Position numbers and translations under genes: made by a program. The notes below the pieces were generated by a model. It did no database searches, had not been told where the DNA came from, and saw only the letters and a list, made by a program, of their open reading frames with translations. From positions 69,575 through 133,574 of the forward strand of contig QVRM01002392.1 in assembly GCA_003439945.1 (NCBI GenBank): a DNA stretch of 64,000 nucleotides, in the 5' to 3' direction. How positions within the stretch are numbered: the first letter of the stretch is position 1; every line of letters begins with the position of its first letter. The DNA is from Dermanyssus gallinae (lineage: Eukaryota > Arthropoda > Arachnida > Mesostigmata > Dermanyssidae). Positions 13,330-27,400 of this stretch are shown in pieces.

Positions 13330-13790
13330 CTCAGTTTTTCCGACTACAAGGAAATCATACTACACGATTTTTTGCCACCTGGTTTTACGGTCAATACGGA
13401 ATACCACCAAAAATGTAAAGAAGATTGCGCAAGCACGTCTGACGCGACAGGGCCTGAGCAAATAACCCTTTGCATCTCACATCACAACAACGCAACGGCT
13501 CGCATCGTTACTGATTTCGGGCTATTCGATGAAAACAATCGATTTGTACTATGTTCACAACCTTCCTGTTCAACGGATCTAGCCCGGTGTGACTTTTCCT
13601 GTTTCCGTGGATAACAAAGTTTTAAGGGACAATTCCCGTGGATTACAAAGTTTTAAGGGACAACCATTTTAAAGATACGTTTAAAATGTTTCCAAGAGTA
13701 GCACAAGTGCATTGCAAAGAGCGGGAGCTATTTTGAAGGGAAAAAAGCACTTTGGAAATGTAAATAAATATTTCTTCTCTATAAATATGT
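13330..13790 (+). pseudogene. decayed mariner transposase relic, C-terminal half
   Basis: A continuous frame from 13372 to 13614 reads FLPPGFTVNTEYHQ, then SHHNNATARIVTDF, then QPSCSTDLARCDFSCF. These align with the mariner blocks FLPPGxTVNx[11 protein letters not shown] and [13 protein letters not shown], but the second catalytic Asp is Asn and several conserved residues are changed. After a 31-bp tandem duplication, the C-terminal HKCIAKSGSYFEGKK motif appears in another frame near 13700-13740. It is clearly inactive and older than the element at 45.4 kb. A related relic lies at 50.6-51.3 kb on the minus strand, sharing [12 protein letters not shown]. Confidence 0.75.
13602..13662. repeat. 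31-bp tandem duplication
   Basis: TTTCCGTGGATAACAAAGTT and TTCCCGTGGATTACAAAGTT, each followed by TTAAGGGACAA, offset 31 bases. It interrupts the mariner relic. Confidence 0.9.
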
Positions 13791-13799
13791 ATCATGTAT

Positions 13800-14340
13800 G
13801 AATTTTTCAATCAGCCCCGTATAGATGGCAATTACTGCGATGGGTATGCGTTAATCGATCGTGTCATAACGCTAATCGGTACTAAGCAGATGCGCACTAG
13901 TAAAACGCTTTAGATGGTTTATTACAAGTGCCAACACTTAGTATTCGATCATCGTCGTTACAGATTGCCCGTATCAGACGTTTTACGGCGTACCCCGTGG
14001 TGGATAAGGAAATCGATGGTTGCCGTTATCGGCAGTACTTACCTACACACGCGACATGGTTCCGAGCACACAGCGGTTAGCGAACAGCAAACAGCACCAT
14101 GGCGTGCGGGCGGTTATATAAGTTGCTCGTCTCCACACACACATATCTATTCTTGCAATAACTGGAACCTTATTGACCCCACTGTGCATATATGGGGGAT
14201 ACTAAAAAAACCTCGCATCGGGATTGTCATTGAGATGTATCTATATATACTTCCTAGAGATCTGCAAACCTTATTGACTATGTGTATACGGATCGTCCAG
14301 AAACACCTGCAGAGGGGACATTCTCCCTACACACACACAG

Positions 14341-14388
<48 letters not shown>

Positions 14389-16457
14389 GTTAAAGAGTGA
14401 GAGTGAATTTACTTGTTGGCTTAATTTTTTTTATTTATGTAACTGACATAGACTTAGCTCATTTGTAAATGCGAAAGAGCGAGTGGTTCAGTGGAGATAT
14501 TGAACATACCGCCGTTTTCAATATTCAACATACCGCCGTTTTACCGCCGTGCTTAGCTAGCAAAACGAATTCATTGTTATAATTAATACAGAACTCGTTA
14601 GCGAAAGTCGGAAAGTGATATGATTACCGTATCGGATCCCAATGGGGTGTCATGGTATTAAAAGGGTACGTAAGAGGCTGATATATGATGGACATCTGGC
14701 AAATAATTTTTAAACAAAACAGTTTCTCTTGCAATCGCATTTTTGTGTCGCAATGATATCTGACCAGTTACATCGGTATAACGTAAATTGGTAATTTCAA
14801 TTTTACGCCTAAGCAATTCCAGCCCTCCCCCCGTCCTTTTGGGTAGATATTTTTTAATTACCGTAAACAGGTTATAATCCCGTAGATTATATATCCCGCA
14901 GACCTGTTTATGATCACATGATTGAACTTCCTGGCTACTCCGCCATAGTGTTCGAATAACAAAACCAACTCGCCGATCTTAATGTTCCTTTAAAACGACG
15001 ACAAGTGATATTCCTAAAGCTGTTCTAATGTGCTACTATCGTATGACCGTTGGCCAGCTGAACCCAGGTATGTGAAGTAAACCATTTTCAGCCAACCACG
15101 GTCGGGCTGTGTGCCACAACACCTCCCCGGAACTGCTTGTTGAGCAACTAATTCAGAGGGTCAAAGAACAGATTTATTCGTATTTTTGGTTCTATGTAAG
15201 ACGTTTCCGGTTCTGCTTGGAATGGTTACATTATGTGGGCCTTTTGTAACAGCCCTTCTACATTTTTGATCACAGTGCCATTAACTTTAATATTTATTTG
15301 ATTTACGATTTTCTCACCGTCAACCTCAGCTGATTACAAAAGCATGGCTGCCGCCTATATTACCGACTGTTTATTAGACGCACTTCTTCCCCGACTGTAA
15401 AAATACGAATGATATGTATGCCACATTTGTAGGATGTTGTTTATTTCCTTTTTCAGGCATTGACACATAGACCTACCTACACACTGCCTTTGGAGATGGC
15501 ACACTACGATTACAAATGTTTACGCAAAATATTTTAATGTGCTTACTTTAACTGAAAAAGGTCCCTTAAATCGATTAGACCGATGGCTTTAAGCTTCACC
15601 GCCCAGTGTGTTCGTCTGAATCGCATGCCGTTCTGCAACTTGCCGTCGACGAAATCGGAGTGCCGAAAATGGCATGATTTTTCCATGACGACATATATTG
15701 TACTTAAACATCGCCAGAGTGACTTTTAATATTGATGTTATCTTACCGAACGCGCCAGTCAGGTCATCGACCCAACTCATGAACACCATCTTCCTTTATC
15801 TTACTGCTAAAAGTCCTGCCATAAACACATGCTTTGATAAACTAATTGGTATTCCCAAACTTCCCGGACTTGCAGCTCCACTTAATTGAATATAGGAAAA
15901 ATCGTACAGAGCGTAGAAAATATGTTCCTGAACCGCCTGTAAACGAAGTGTTCCTAGAACACAAGTGTGTATGTTCGCATAACATTATGTTCTACCGTTG
16001 TCTCACTGGTCGAACAAGTCGTAACAAAACTGCACTTTGTCAACTTGAAAAGTGTTTGTTACTTGGACATCTCTTTGAAGTCAGGTGCAATAGGAAGTCA
16101 ACGACCCGTTAGACCAAAGGTTATGACCCGCACGGAACTTACTATATACGGATTGCTCGTCTGGCAAATAGCCAAGTGCGCACACGCTAATCCCAGTCGC
16201 CGTGGCCTCCATAACTCTTGACAATATACCATATGTTAGATATCGAGATCGTGGCGTTTGCTGCTACACAGCCTGCCTAACTGCCTAATGAATGACTACT
16301 TAAAACTCATTATACAACACACCCCTTTATGTAATAGTAAATGCGCTTTTTATGTTTAAGATCATATCAATATCTCTGTGCGTATGAGCAGACATCGCAT
16401 GAAATTACCGCAGCTCTAAAGTACCGCTCCTCAAGTTGTTGAGCTATAGGTAGTCCC

Positions 16458-16494
<37 letters not shown>

Positions 16495-16980
16495 TTTTTT
16501 TGCAATGCAGTTAAGGTAGTGCGTAACTGCATTTAATTATCCTTTAAAAAAAAAACAAAAAAGAAAAATGTCCTTAATATAGGAATACAATATAATCTCA
16601 ACGAGCCATAGTGACCTAAATTGGGTCAACAAAAAAAACGACACGTATATATATATACATCTTTATTATTACGTGCATTGTACGATCACATTATTATTTC
16701 ACGATATAACATAATATATCCCATTCATAAAAAGCTACGCTCAATAAAAGAAATCGGCTCAGATGGATTGTGATTGTGTGCACTTTAGGGTGCCGTACTA
16801 ATATATTATGTGAGGTCGTGGTGTCTAGGGCACAAGAATGCCCGAGAGCGCAGGACAAACGTAATAGAAGTGAAGGTAAACACATACAATAAAGTCCGTA
16901 TACACATATACCACACCATTTGATGTACGCTTTACGAAGAACGTTCACAGCGAACGATTATAGAATACAGCGTGCTCTAA
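13800..16980. other. AT-rich, dispersed repeat only
   Basis: (TA)n at 14345-14384 and 16460-16492, and the short repeat at 15002. No gene seen. Confidence 0.6.
15002..15070 (+). repeat. dispersed repeat, copy 1
   Basis: CAAGTGATATTCCTAAAGCT-GTTCTAATGTGCTACT to GAACCCAG, about 85% like 18053-18119 in the same orientation. Confidence 0.75.
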
Positions 16981-17139
16981 AATCACATTTTATTTAATTC
17001 GTAGGTGCATAAATGACCTGCATTACGTGCAAACATTAATATAATATTCAAACGCTTTAGATAGCTTACTTTAGTATATTCGCGTCACTAGGAGCATGAC
17101 AAGCAGCGTGTCAGTTTATCTTAAATTAAATTTATTTGG

Positions 17140-17290
17140 CCAGCACAACGTACTTGACCGGGCCATTAGTATACAATAAAAGCTTTGATTCAACAACAGA
17201 ACTGCGTCTTCACAATGCTTAAGCTTTAGAAAGGTAAAAAGAGTGTCTCAGTGTACACGTTTGCACTTATTCATATATTTTTACATTATT
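17140..17290 (-). mobile_element. short fragment related to the 18.2 kb retrotransposon 3' end
   Basis: TTGATTCAACAACAGAACTG-CGTCTTCACAATGCTTAAGC (17187-17225) matches GTTTATTCAACAGAACTGCA-CTTCGCATTGCTTAAATTAT of the 18.23-18.27 kb copy, followed by similar GGTAAA sequence. The resemblance is limited to roughly 60-100 bases, so only a fragment or diverged relative is present. Confidence 0.4.
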
Positions 17291-18052
17291 CACATTTACG
17301 TACTCAACGCATCTTGGGTACATGTTGCGTAACTACGCTCCCGAATTCCCTCATATACGTATGTGATCGAAGTTATTGAGAAAATAAACCCCAAATAAGC
17401 GGCAGACGAGAAACTATCTGCTAGTTTTGTTAGAGCCTGGTAAATCGCGGCTGACCACCGCGTTGAGTAAGAAGGAGATTTCCGATGAAATCTTACCTCT
17501 ATTGGCCTTTTGAAAGCAAGCTTAGCAGCACGTACATAATGTATTTCATTAATCGAAAGCGGTTTTCGTATGCGGTATACAGATTAGCTACAGAATGTCT
17601 GCGGCATTCTGTCAAACAAAATTCTGAGAGCATCGTTCTGATGATTTGGGCCTGACGAGATTTTCCTAGATACCCCCCCCCCCCCCTAAACGAGAAGAAC
17701 ATAACATAATACCGGCAATAGCAACGTTCCATCGACGAGAAGAAGATCTTCACCCGGACTACTCCGCGCCGCAATGATACATTAGCACCTTAGGTGCTAG
17801 AGCAGCGAGTTGGCTTTGCCATTTCAAAATCTCATTGGAGTTGAGCCCCGAACCTTTGACCGTCTGAAACAAAGCGAGTTGTGGCTCATCAAACTTGTGA
17901 CTTGGCTGCACACTATTGTTTCTCTGAGGCATAAGAAATAACACCACACTGATAATGCCGTCGTTGACAACAAGACTATTGGTCAAGTCCAAGACAATGA
18001 CCTGAACAAATATTAAACAAAATAAATGAAAACAATGTCGTTTCTCGTGTTG

Positions 18053-18119
18053 CAAGTGATATTCCTAGAGCTGTTCCAATGTGCTACTGTCGTATGCTTT
18101 TTGGTCATCCGAACCCAGT
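18053..18119 (+). repeat. dispersed repeat, copy 2
   Basis: CAAGTGATATTCCTAGAGCT-GTTCCAATGTGCTACT to GAACCCAG; see 15002. It abuts the retrotransposon 3' end at 18.2 kb. Confidence 0.75.
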
Positions 18120-18159
18120 CACGTTAATAAAACCTTTTCAATCATATATATACTTTTAT

Positions 18160-19020
18160 TCTAAGAGTAAGCTGTTCATCATTTGTGGCTACACGTTGAT
18201 TATATCAAGTTTAAGTTTTCAAACGTGGTTTATTCAACAGAACTGCACTTCGCATTGCTTAAATTATCGGTAAATAAAAATGGTTACAAAATAAGTCAAA
18301 CACAGAAACAAAAGTGACACTCGACAATATTTCAAAGAATGAATTGAATAAGCGCAATTACACAATAGGTAATTACATTAAGTATCATTACAAAAATTTA
18401 TATACAGCGTTTGTTACAATGTACAGTAATAAGGGAGGCAATACGCTCACATATACGCGCAAATGAATTAATACACTCATACAGCATCTATATAGTACAC
18501 AACGACATCAGGTAAACCCATACTGAAAAAATAAATTTTTATTTAATTCCGGGAAGGTGATTCCTTATAAAAAGGACTAATAACCCCGATTTAGAATATA
18601 AGTAGATCACCGGTCTGATTCAGACTGTGAGATTAAAAGCGATTTTTAACTTTGCGAGCAAAGATGGTGCTTCGATGTGAGGCATCTAATATTTTTAGGT
18701 AATGCAAGTCCAAGTTTCGGGCAGGCGGCATGCAAGTGAGTGTTGACTAGACTTCAAGGATGCTGAGAGCACTGCGAAAGTTGTTGCACGCTAGCTCATG
18801 TCCGATTTGAGGTAGGAATTTGTGGAAACGCAATCTCCGCGGGTACAATGTCTCGCGAAATTTGATATGCTAGCATAGAAGCCCGCAGCGCGTACAAATT
18901 TTCCACGTTGAGTAGGCTTATGTCCAGTAAATAAATCATCGACCGAATCTTTTCGTCTCCTAGAAAAAATTGCTCTAAGTGAATCATTCTGTATTACGCC
19001 GACTCTCCGGAGAATTCTGC
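18160..19020 (-). mobile_element. non-LTR retrotransposon 3' part: ORF2 end plus long 3' UTR
   Basis: Read on the minus strand, 19.02-18.79 kb encodes QNDSLRAIFSRRRKDSVDDL with a neighbouring frame supplying SLLNVENLYALRASMLAYQI. Together they match the reverse transcriptase C-terminal region of CR1/jockey-like elements, with one frame change. The 600-base 3' UTR below 18.79 kb reappears inverted at 41207-41700. The copy ends near AATAAA-CCACGTTTG at about 18.22 kb without an A-tail. The upstream (5') limit is a (TA)n array at 19037-19103. Confidence 0.6.
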
Positions 19021-19033
19021 CATATCCACCACC

Positions 19034-19036
<3 letters not shown>

Positions 19037-19103
<67 letters not shown>
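19037..19103. repeat. (TA)n array, 67 bp
   Basis: Pure TA, at the 5' boundary of the 18.2-19.0 kb retrotransposon piece. Confidence 0.97.
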
Positions 19104-19107
<4 letters not shown>

Positions 19108-19109
19108 TA

Positions 19110-22100
19110 TTTCTACCGCCACCCATGCAAACCGTCTGGAGTACTCCGACGCCGGTCCAAACATGTCGTAAACACGGGCAGAGTTGTTTTGGTGCTGAAT
19201 CGAATTCTCGCGCTGCAGTGAAAACAGCTGAGCAGCCCGCCATGTGGATGGATTGCTGTGGCGGTTCGAGGGTTTTTCTCTGTTAGAGCTATGTACATGA
19301 TTGTGAAGCTTAATCTAATTGTCTTACAAAAGGGGTTTGGGAAACCTCTGCAGAGAGAGAATATTATTCTACTCTGCATTATTAACCAGAACGTTTAGTA
19401 CGCAGGTAAAATAATTTAACTCATACAGTGGAACATCTAAAACCGGTGACCCCTCCTTGTCCTCTTAACGTGATTTACGGTGCTCATACTGACTCTCACC
19501 CGTCAATGACCTTGTGATTAATTGTAAGTTTTGTTTGATTTTTATATCTTATTTTTGTGGTCCTTTGCGAAATTCAAAGAGAGTATTGGTCCGAAACACG
19601 CTTTTGGTTGGCTAAACCCGGGTGATTAGGTCCCTCTTTTCAACTCACGCCCATGAACAAGCGCGCATTACCGCGGCTGAATCATCGAACTGCGAATTCA
19701 TGCATCGTAGAACTTTTGCAACGCATAGTTCTCGGGTAGTCAATGCAGATGAATGATGAACTTGTCTAGTTTATGACATCTTGGTCATTTGCCTTTGGCC
19801 CGCGATGGTATAAGTCATAGGCGTAATAAATAATAAACATAATCGTATTTTTTTTCTGAATTAATTGTTTTTTTTTCTTTTACAGCGTAACGAGCTACTA
19901 GTGCATGTGGTAACTTCTAGGCTTCTAGGAATGATAAATCCATATATATATATATATATACGGGAACGGAAGCTAACTGGTAAAGACGAACTATGCATAC
20001 ATTTAAGGACAGGTGATTTTTTCATCTTTCTTATCTAGATATATTACCTTACTAGATCAATCTAGATATCTTACCTTACTCACAAGAAGCTAACTTTAAT
20101 AAACGCATCCAAGAAAGTAATTCGAATGGGACTACGGTCTTGTGATAGCTTACTGCAGCCCCAACGTACTCTGACTAAAAGTAGTTGGTCTCTTTGACAA
20201 TAAAATGTATCTTTTCTGTGTTTTAGTTCAACAATATAAAAATTGCAATAAAAATGGCGTCGACAAGATGAGACATAATTTGTAGAAAGAAAAAAATATT
20301 ATAAATATAGCTCATGTTTTCATTTTGTATCTGTTTATGGGTTTCTTCAATACAAATTGATGTATCAAGTAATATTTGGTACAGCATTAACTTAACTTAT
20401 AAGTAACTTTCATCTTCCTACATCACTCTGTCAATAATAGCTATAACACTATTGCATGTAATAGCCATGACTAAAAACGACAATAAAATCTTATGTATCT
20501 TAAAACTAATAACTAGTAGTCACTATTAAAAAACGTACAGTACTTTTTGTGCAATAAATTGAATATAATTTTGGGCTAATTAAAGCGGTAAATGCACATG
20601 ATTGCCAGTCCCCTCACTACTAGTTACGATTGCTATATTCGGACAATCACAACGGTCGGACTCTTCCGAGTGTGATTGTCTAATTCCCGAAGCTATTACC
20701 TAAGTAAATATCTCAGAGGGCCTAAAAAGCGATGCTAGCGACATCTTAAGCTAGCTAGCCCCGTTGCAATGTTTCGGTTCTCCTAAGTATTACGATATCC
20801 TTAATTTACCTGCTGATAATGCAATACTAACAATTGTACGGTTTACTATGCTCTGTACGGCTATATGCATCCGTCACAAGGAAGTACATTTAGGTTTGCC
20901 AAACCCTCAGTTAGGAGAAGGAATATATATATATATATATATATATTTGACCAAAACCAAAGAAGTTTTAGCAAAGACCGCTTTGTTGGGTATGTATCAC
21001 GTCAGAATTTGACAAGCGATTTCTAACGGCAGAGTCGCAAGCACATTTTTTCTCCGATATATATATATATATATATATATCTCTTTGCAGTTGACAAATG
21101 CAGTCTAGTTGTATATGAATTTACTAACTATAATAAATCTTTGTACTGGTCTAATGTATGTCTTTGAATCGGAATTTTCGGACGGCTCACCCACGACCTG
21201 TGCAACAATGTTACAGAAACAGCCTGAGGAATTCTGAAGCCAAAGTAGCTATGGTACGTGGTACAATTGTCCTTTGTTCAGCGAATATTTCAAGTGAGTG
21301 AATTACGTTATGTAGTGCGTTATACCGAAGTCAGTTTTCTACATGCTTCTTTGTCGTACTGGTCGTCATTTACGATTCTAAGTCTATGCACTTAATCCCA
21401 ACAATATTAAGGGACGCGAGCGCTTCATATTTCAATGAAATGGTTTGAAACGCGTTAATAATATAACACAAAGGCTTGATTTTTATCGGATGTCCGAATA
21501 ATCTGTAGCTATCTTCCAAAAGTTCCCGCGTTCATCTCGGCCCTATCCGCGATCATGCTTTCATTATAATCAGAGCAAGGCCGGCTGCCGAATTCAAGCA
21601 GTGTTACTCAACAGAAGAACAAAAGAGCCATTACATGTGACATATGTGATGTCTGGTGCGATGGAATCCTTATTTTACACCGCGGTGAATGGGGAGCGTC
21701 TTGCAGCATGATCCTTGATGATATCCGATGTTATAACGAATCGATTGCGAGCGAAACTCAACTAACAATAAGATCCATACAACCGACAACAAAAAATGCT
21801 TCTGATGAATCAAGTGATCAACCTCCCGGAAGGGTAATCTAGCATAACGATCACGTTCACTTCCTTCAAGACCTTGCCTCTTTAACGCCGCAGATTTCTT
21901 GTGTGGGCTTTTTTGTGGGGGTGTACAGTTTCGAAGAATAAAAAAATTCACCACCTCACCGATACTGAATTTCATTACAAGTAGCATTTGATCTTTATTA
22001 AGATAAATGTTAAAATAAACATGACTTTTTTATGTATCCTATACACGCTCGTGTTTATGTTACTTTCAAGATCTCAGGCTATTTGTCAGACACTCACAAT

Positions 22101-22860
22101 ATCACACCACGTTCACCGAATTACCACCCATCAGCAAACGCGAGTCACGCCATATGAAAACAGTCACTGCCATGAAAACACTGCACCATTTTTATTGCTA
22201 CACAATAGTTTTGTTTGTGTACCTTATGCAAATTGGTACTTGACGTTTTTGGCTGTGCTTGCCCATTTCCCGTTTTGGGCTGTGTTGTTATGTACGTGCG
22301 TATATGTATGTGTTGTACGTTGTTATTGCACATTTTTTGTTTTTGCAGTATTACTATTGCACTTTTACAATACATAAAACCATCCCTACTCCTTATTGTA
22401 CGCAGTACATTACATTACGCAGTAGAATTGTATGCACACATAAGTGAACGAGGTTAGAGAGATTTAGTTATTTCTGTTGAGCAGATCTTTCGCTTTTCAT
22501 GGGCCGGCGTCCAGGCACTGGTAGATCACGTGAGACTGAGGCTTAAACGCTAGCCTTACACCCACCTTTAGTGGCTATTGTTCATTTCACATACAGTTCT
22601 TCCGCGTCGTCAGGGAGTCATGTCGTATTAGAGATATATTTGCGAACCAGAAATTAATGTCTTAATCAGAATACACGGAACTATGTACATACATCTGTTC
22701 TGGTGGAATATGTATGTACTATCGTATAGGTAAGATCCGGGAGCCAGTCGGTCATTCTTGCCTCCTATGAGGTCAATATTGGATGGGCAAAAATACGACG
22801 CTAAGCACGAAGGTATATTAGAATTAGTTAGCTAAAGAAACAAATCATGGTTTCTTTATG
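19110..22860. other. no supported gene
   Basis: (TA)n at 19942-19960, 20924-20946 and 21057-21080. A hairpin (GGACAATCACA...TGTGATTGTC) at about 20640-20681. The first exon of the glycosyltransferase may lie here but was not recognised. Confidence 0.5.
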
Positions 22861-22883
22861 CTCTGTGCGGATTCCGCTTTCAG

Positions 22884-24366
22884 GCTAACCCATTAATCAG
22901 CATAATTCTTCCCGTTCATAATGCAGCCGAGTTCTTGTCCAGACTGCCTGAACTCGATTCTCACGCAAACGTTCCATCTAACACAGGTAATTGTGACTGT
23001 GCCACAGTTGAAGGGCCTTCTTCTCATTCCGTTTATTGGTGATGTTTGTTAGAGGCTTGTCAGATGTGTTAGAGGTATTGATTTTATAGGCGCTAGTTTA
23101 TCAGATATTTTGAGGTTATGAGACAAATTCATAAGCTTTAAGGCTGACTTTGTCGGCGATGCCATTAGTACCTTAACGACACTTGGATGGCGCTTGCAAA
23201 TGGCTAAGAGGATGCGGGTATTACGCATGCTCCGGCTCTTCCAGATCTCCGGCGCTACTAGAATGTATTAATTACTTTGTGTCTCTGGTCTGGTTCCTAG
23301 TGTTTTGCATGACGACGCTTTCTTTTTACGGTGCACCGCTCATATTCATGGTGTCGCCGCCCTACCGTCACCATCCACGTGTTTTGTGAACGACTCGTTG
23401 TAGTACCCGTATAGGTTATACCGTTCTTGGTTCCGGTTTGATATTTGTTTACTTTGTACATGGTCACGTACTTTTCTCCAATAAATTGACGACCTAATTA
23501 TATCTATCACAGTGCACAATTGGCAGCAGATCGATGGGCGGCATAACGGTACACATCTTTTCACGGAGAGTGTTGTTTTTCCGCCCTCACCCGTTCGTAC
23601 ACGTCTGTTCTACGAGACGTACCTCTCTTTTTCGGGCTGGCTCTCAGCCAACATTTAACGTCTACGGATTTGCGTCTGCATAACTTCGTAAGACGGACCC
23701 CATATATACGTATGTGCAACGGCGGGGATTGAATTTGGTTCGCATCTATGGGCCTTCTCCGACCGCAAGGCGCATGTGGCAAATGCACCTACCACGCCAT
23801 CACCTCGATTCGACGCTCTACGAGACGTCTCTGTGACGTGCACCAAGGTGCACGTAGCACGAATGTTGTCGACCAGTTTGTGTGGTTGTAGGATTCATAT
23901 GAGGAATGCAGAACGAAGACGCCGGGAGGGGTGCACGCACTCAGTAAAATGCAGATTGTGCGCTCGGACGATACGGCGCATCGCGGCGAACGCGCGTCAT
24001 CTAGCGCGGATAGATTACTGTCGGTGTTATTACATGAACACCGTCCCTACCTAGCCAATTTATTCATTCATCCACGGTGTGTGATGATTGATGACAGCTC
24101 TTTGACTATAGATGAGGTAGAGTACCACAATGTGCCGCCATCATCGCATCAATCTCAGCTCTCGTCTGCCGGCGTATCGGCTAGGTGGAGGTGTCCGTGT
24201 GGAACGACGCTAGTGACGATGACTCACTCGAGATTCTCAAAGGGTTCCGACCGCGGCTCGAAGCTCTTGGCGGCCGCCTTGTACTCGGAAACGTCGACTG
24301 CCAGCCAAATGGCCCGCCAAAAGGATGCGGGTATGTGACCTCAGCCACTCATTACTTATACTGGCT

Positions 24367-24402
<36 letters not shown>

Positions 24403-27400
24403 CACAACTATTGTTACGTTGCACTGTGTTAATGTGTTTAGCTATCAGTAACTGCTCTTTGTATCGTCTATTTTAGCTCATATTTGCCACCGTACCCACC
24501 AATTATTGCATTTATGGTCTTAATAATAATGCCACCGTATTGTGTTGATGACTTGCCAATTACCACTAGCATTGTTGCCCGATATCCGTGGCAGGCACCA
24601 GGACAAATGGTGCTGGCAAAAGAAATTGATTGGCCCGCGTTACATTGTTTTGAAAAATCAGGAATGTACGAGTTCAAGTCGACGCACCGGCTTAGGCAAG
24701 GCTTATTATTGAATCGTTTAACCGGATTGTGCGATTAATATCCGTTGAAGTGCGCGGGTGTGGCATCACTAATATGAACAAAGCATACGAATTACCTATT
24801 TTATAATGTGTTGAGCAGCGGGAAGTCTTCCTAAGTTCCACAGGAAGCATTACGATAATTGTTTAGTTCCTCAAAATTAGATAGGTTCAGGTTTTTATGC
24901 CGATGATACCTACCTTTCCTGACCACGATATAGATAGATAGATAGGTTTTATTATTCTCATGAGTGGTTTACATTTGTACAGAGGTTCACAGCTCCTCAA
25001 AGCCATCAAACGCTAGTATGGAGTGGTCATATTGCATGTCTTCTTATAATGTTATTGATTGTCATTATGATTATTATCGTGTTTGGCTTATATTAGAGTA
25101 AGGTACCTAAATAGTATTGCTTAGCATTTTGTTTGAATATTTGTCAAAGAAGATATTGATCACTATTAATAGGGAGGACTACTAAATGTAGTATAATAAG
25201 AACAAACGTATTTTTATTAAAAATCACCGAGCTGATCACATCAGATAAGTTCCTGGCATCTTCCCACCCGGTATATGGAGTGTCGGAATCGAACCCGCGA
25301 CTCATGACAGCAGAGTCGCAGGCCATTTCTACCGCACTCGCCATCGTTATTCTAATGTTGTATGAGAACGCACTATCTTATCTTACTTTCGTCTGATTAA
25401 ACCATAACTATGAAATATGTAAGCAATTCATGGATAAATAGTCCTAATAGTACAAGATACTACGATGATAATATGTAAAATCTTACTGTGACTTGTACGT
25501 ATGTTTCGCAATAGCTATGTGGCTAGATGAAGTTGTAACACAAACGGGAAACGACAATTACGAATAGAAATCATATCATAACATAAACATATCAGATGGA
25601 AACATCATACCGTTTCACGTGTGCCGTGAATTTTATTGGTCCAATTACTCTTGTACTCTGCATTGACTCACAGTCTATGATGTCTGATTTGATGGCTGGA
25701 ACCGTTTATACCTGCCTACTGCCTAGGTTCGCCAAAAACAGAGCTGTGGAGCAGAGCTCGGGCGAGTTCCTCTGTTTTTTGGACGCTGACGACGTGATGG
25801 CACCGAGGCGCATCGAAGCGCAACTAGGTGAAGCTCGACGCGCAATTGGCGGAAGGGCAGCACGCTCTGATCGGCAGCTGCTTTCATCGAGTTCCAGCAG
25901 ACTCGACGGCTCGCTACACCCGCTGGGCAAATACTCTGCCGGCGCACCTCCTTGACATACAGGTCGGTCCGTCAGATCATTAGTTCAAACTGTTACATCC
26001 TTAGACCTTCATCTTGATGATTCTCGTTCAGTCGCGCACCCGACGTATTCGTACACATTTGGCCTACGAGAGACATAGCTGTCTTCTAGGTATGTATGTG
26101 CTGTACTGCACAACTCTCGAATAGATCTCTTCTTATCTTATTGGTATTTGAAACTTTTAGAGTCTATGGACCGACGACGAACATCATCTAGTATCACGTA
26201 GTTTAATTACAAATTTGCCTGAAGGAGCACTTAATGTATCTACGTATGTGTGTTGATATCACATAGTTTAGTTACAAGGTTTGCCTGAAAGAGGACTATT
26301 AGCGTATTTATGCCTTTCCGTTGAAGAGCATAGTAATTTTGAAGTGCTCACTACTTGTTGTACCTGCTTCGATGAAACTCTTCTTTTCATGCTCAGAAGT
26401 TATATAGCTGTGTCTAAACCCACCTGTTCGGGCTGACCGTCAGCCAACATTTAACGTTCACGGGTTTGCTTTCGCATTGCTTTGTAACCCAGACCCCATA
26501 AACACAAATGTGCACTGGTGGGAATCGAATTCGTGCACCTATGTGTCATTTTTAATCGCGAGGCGCACGCGAATGCACCACACACTGGGCTCGACATTTA
26601 GCTGTACCTACGAGTAACGAGTGCAACCATTTACTGAACAATAGGTGTTGACATCTCACGGACCCACCGTGATTATGCCGACGTGGTTTTGCGCCCGGTG
26701 TGTTTTTGACCGCGTTCCCGGTGGTTTTTCGGAGGCGGGCCGCGGAACACCTGAGGACCTCATATTTTTCTTTAAGCACCTTGATCTAGGCGGATGCGTG
26801 CGGCGAGTCGACGAAGACCTCCTCTTGTACCGTTATCACCCGGTGAGTAAACTTTCGTGATTTCTAAAGCCGGTATCGGCATAGTACCCCTCAATATGTC
26901 CTTATATTTGCATATGCACGTTGTGCTTTCATTGCGTCTTTTCAACTGCTTTAAATGTTGTTAAAACTAGTGACTGTAACAATAATGATAATATCTGCTA
27001 AGTGTAATAGCAACAACAATATATAATGTTATGTACAATTATTCTGCTTTCCCGGTGAATATACACGGTATTACAAGATGTTTATTATATTAATATGCAT
27101 GTATCCCGGTTCCAGATAAATGTCCTATGATCATCCGTTTAGTAAGCGGTAACAGCTCTACCTATTTTCATCAGGACAGTCAGACGACTTTAAAATAGTT
27201 ATTTAACTGCATGCAAACTGGAAGTTAAAGGTAAATTTCTTAGTATAGCATAACCAGGTCTGACTATATATGAAGTTTTTAAATATCTCAGGTGGTTCAA
27301 GAGCTAGTATTGTTGCAAATAAAAAAGACTACTCATTGCGCTTGCGTGCCCATAAATTATGCCTTCAATATCAAAGCGTAACTATGCAAGTGGCCTATAT

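Noticed and set aside
22920..22986. Translation start at the ATG at 22919-22921, in the shifted frame of glycosyltransferase exon 1
   Set aside because: It would join in frame to exon 2, but it would remove the conserved ISIILPVHN nucleotide-binding strand; kept only as an alternative to the frame break.
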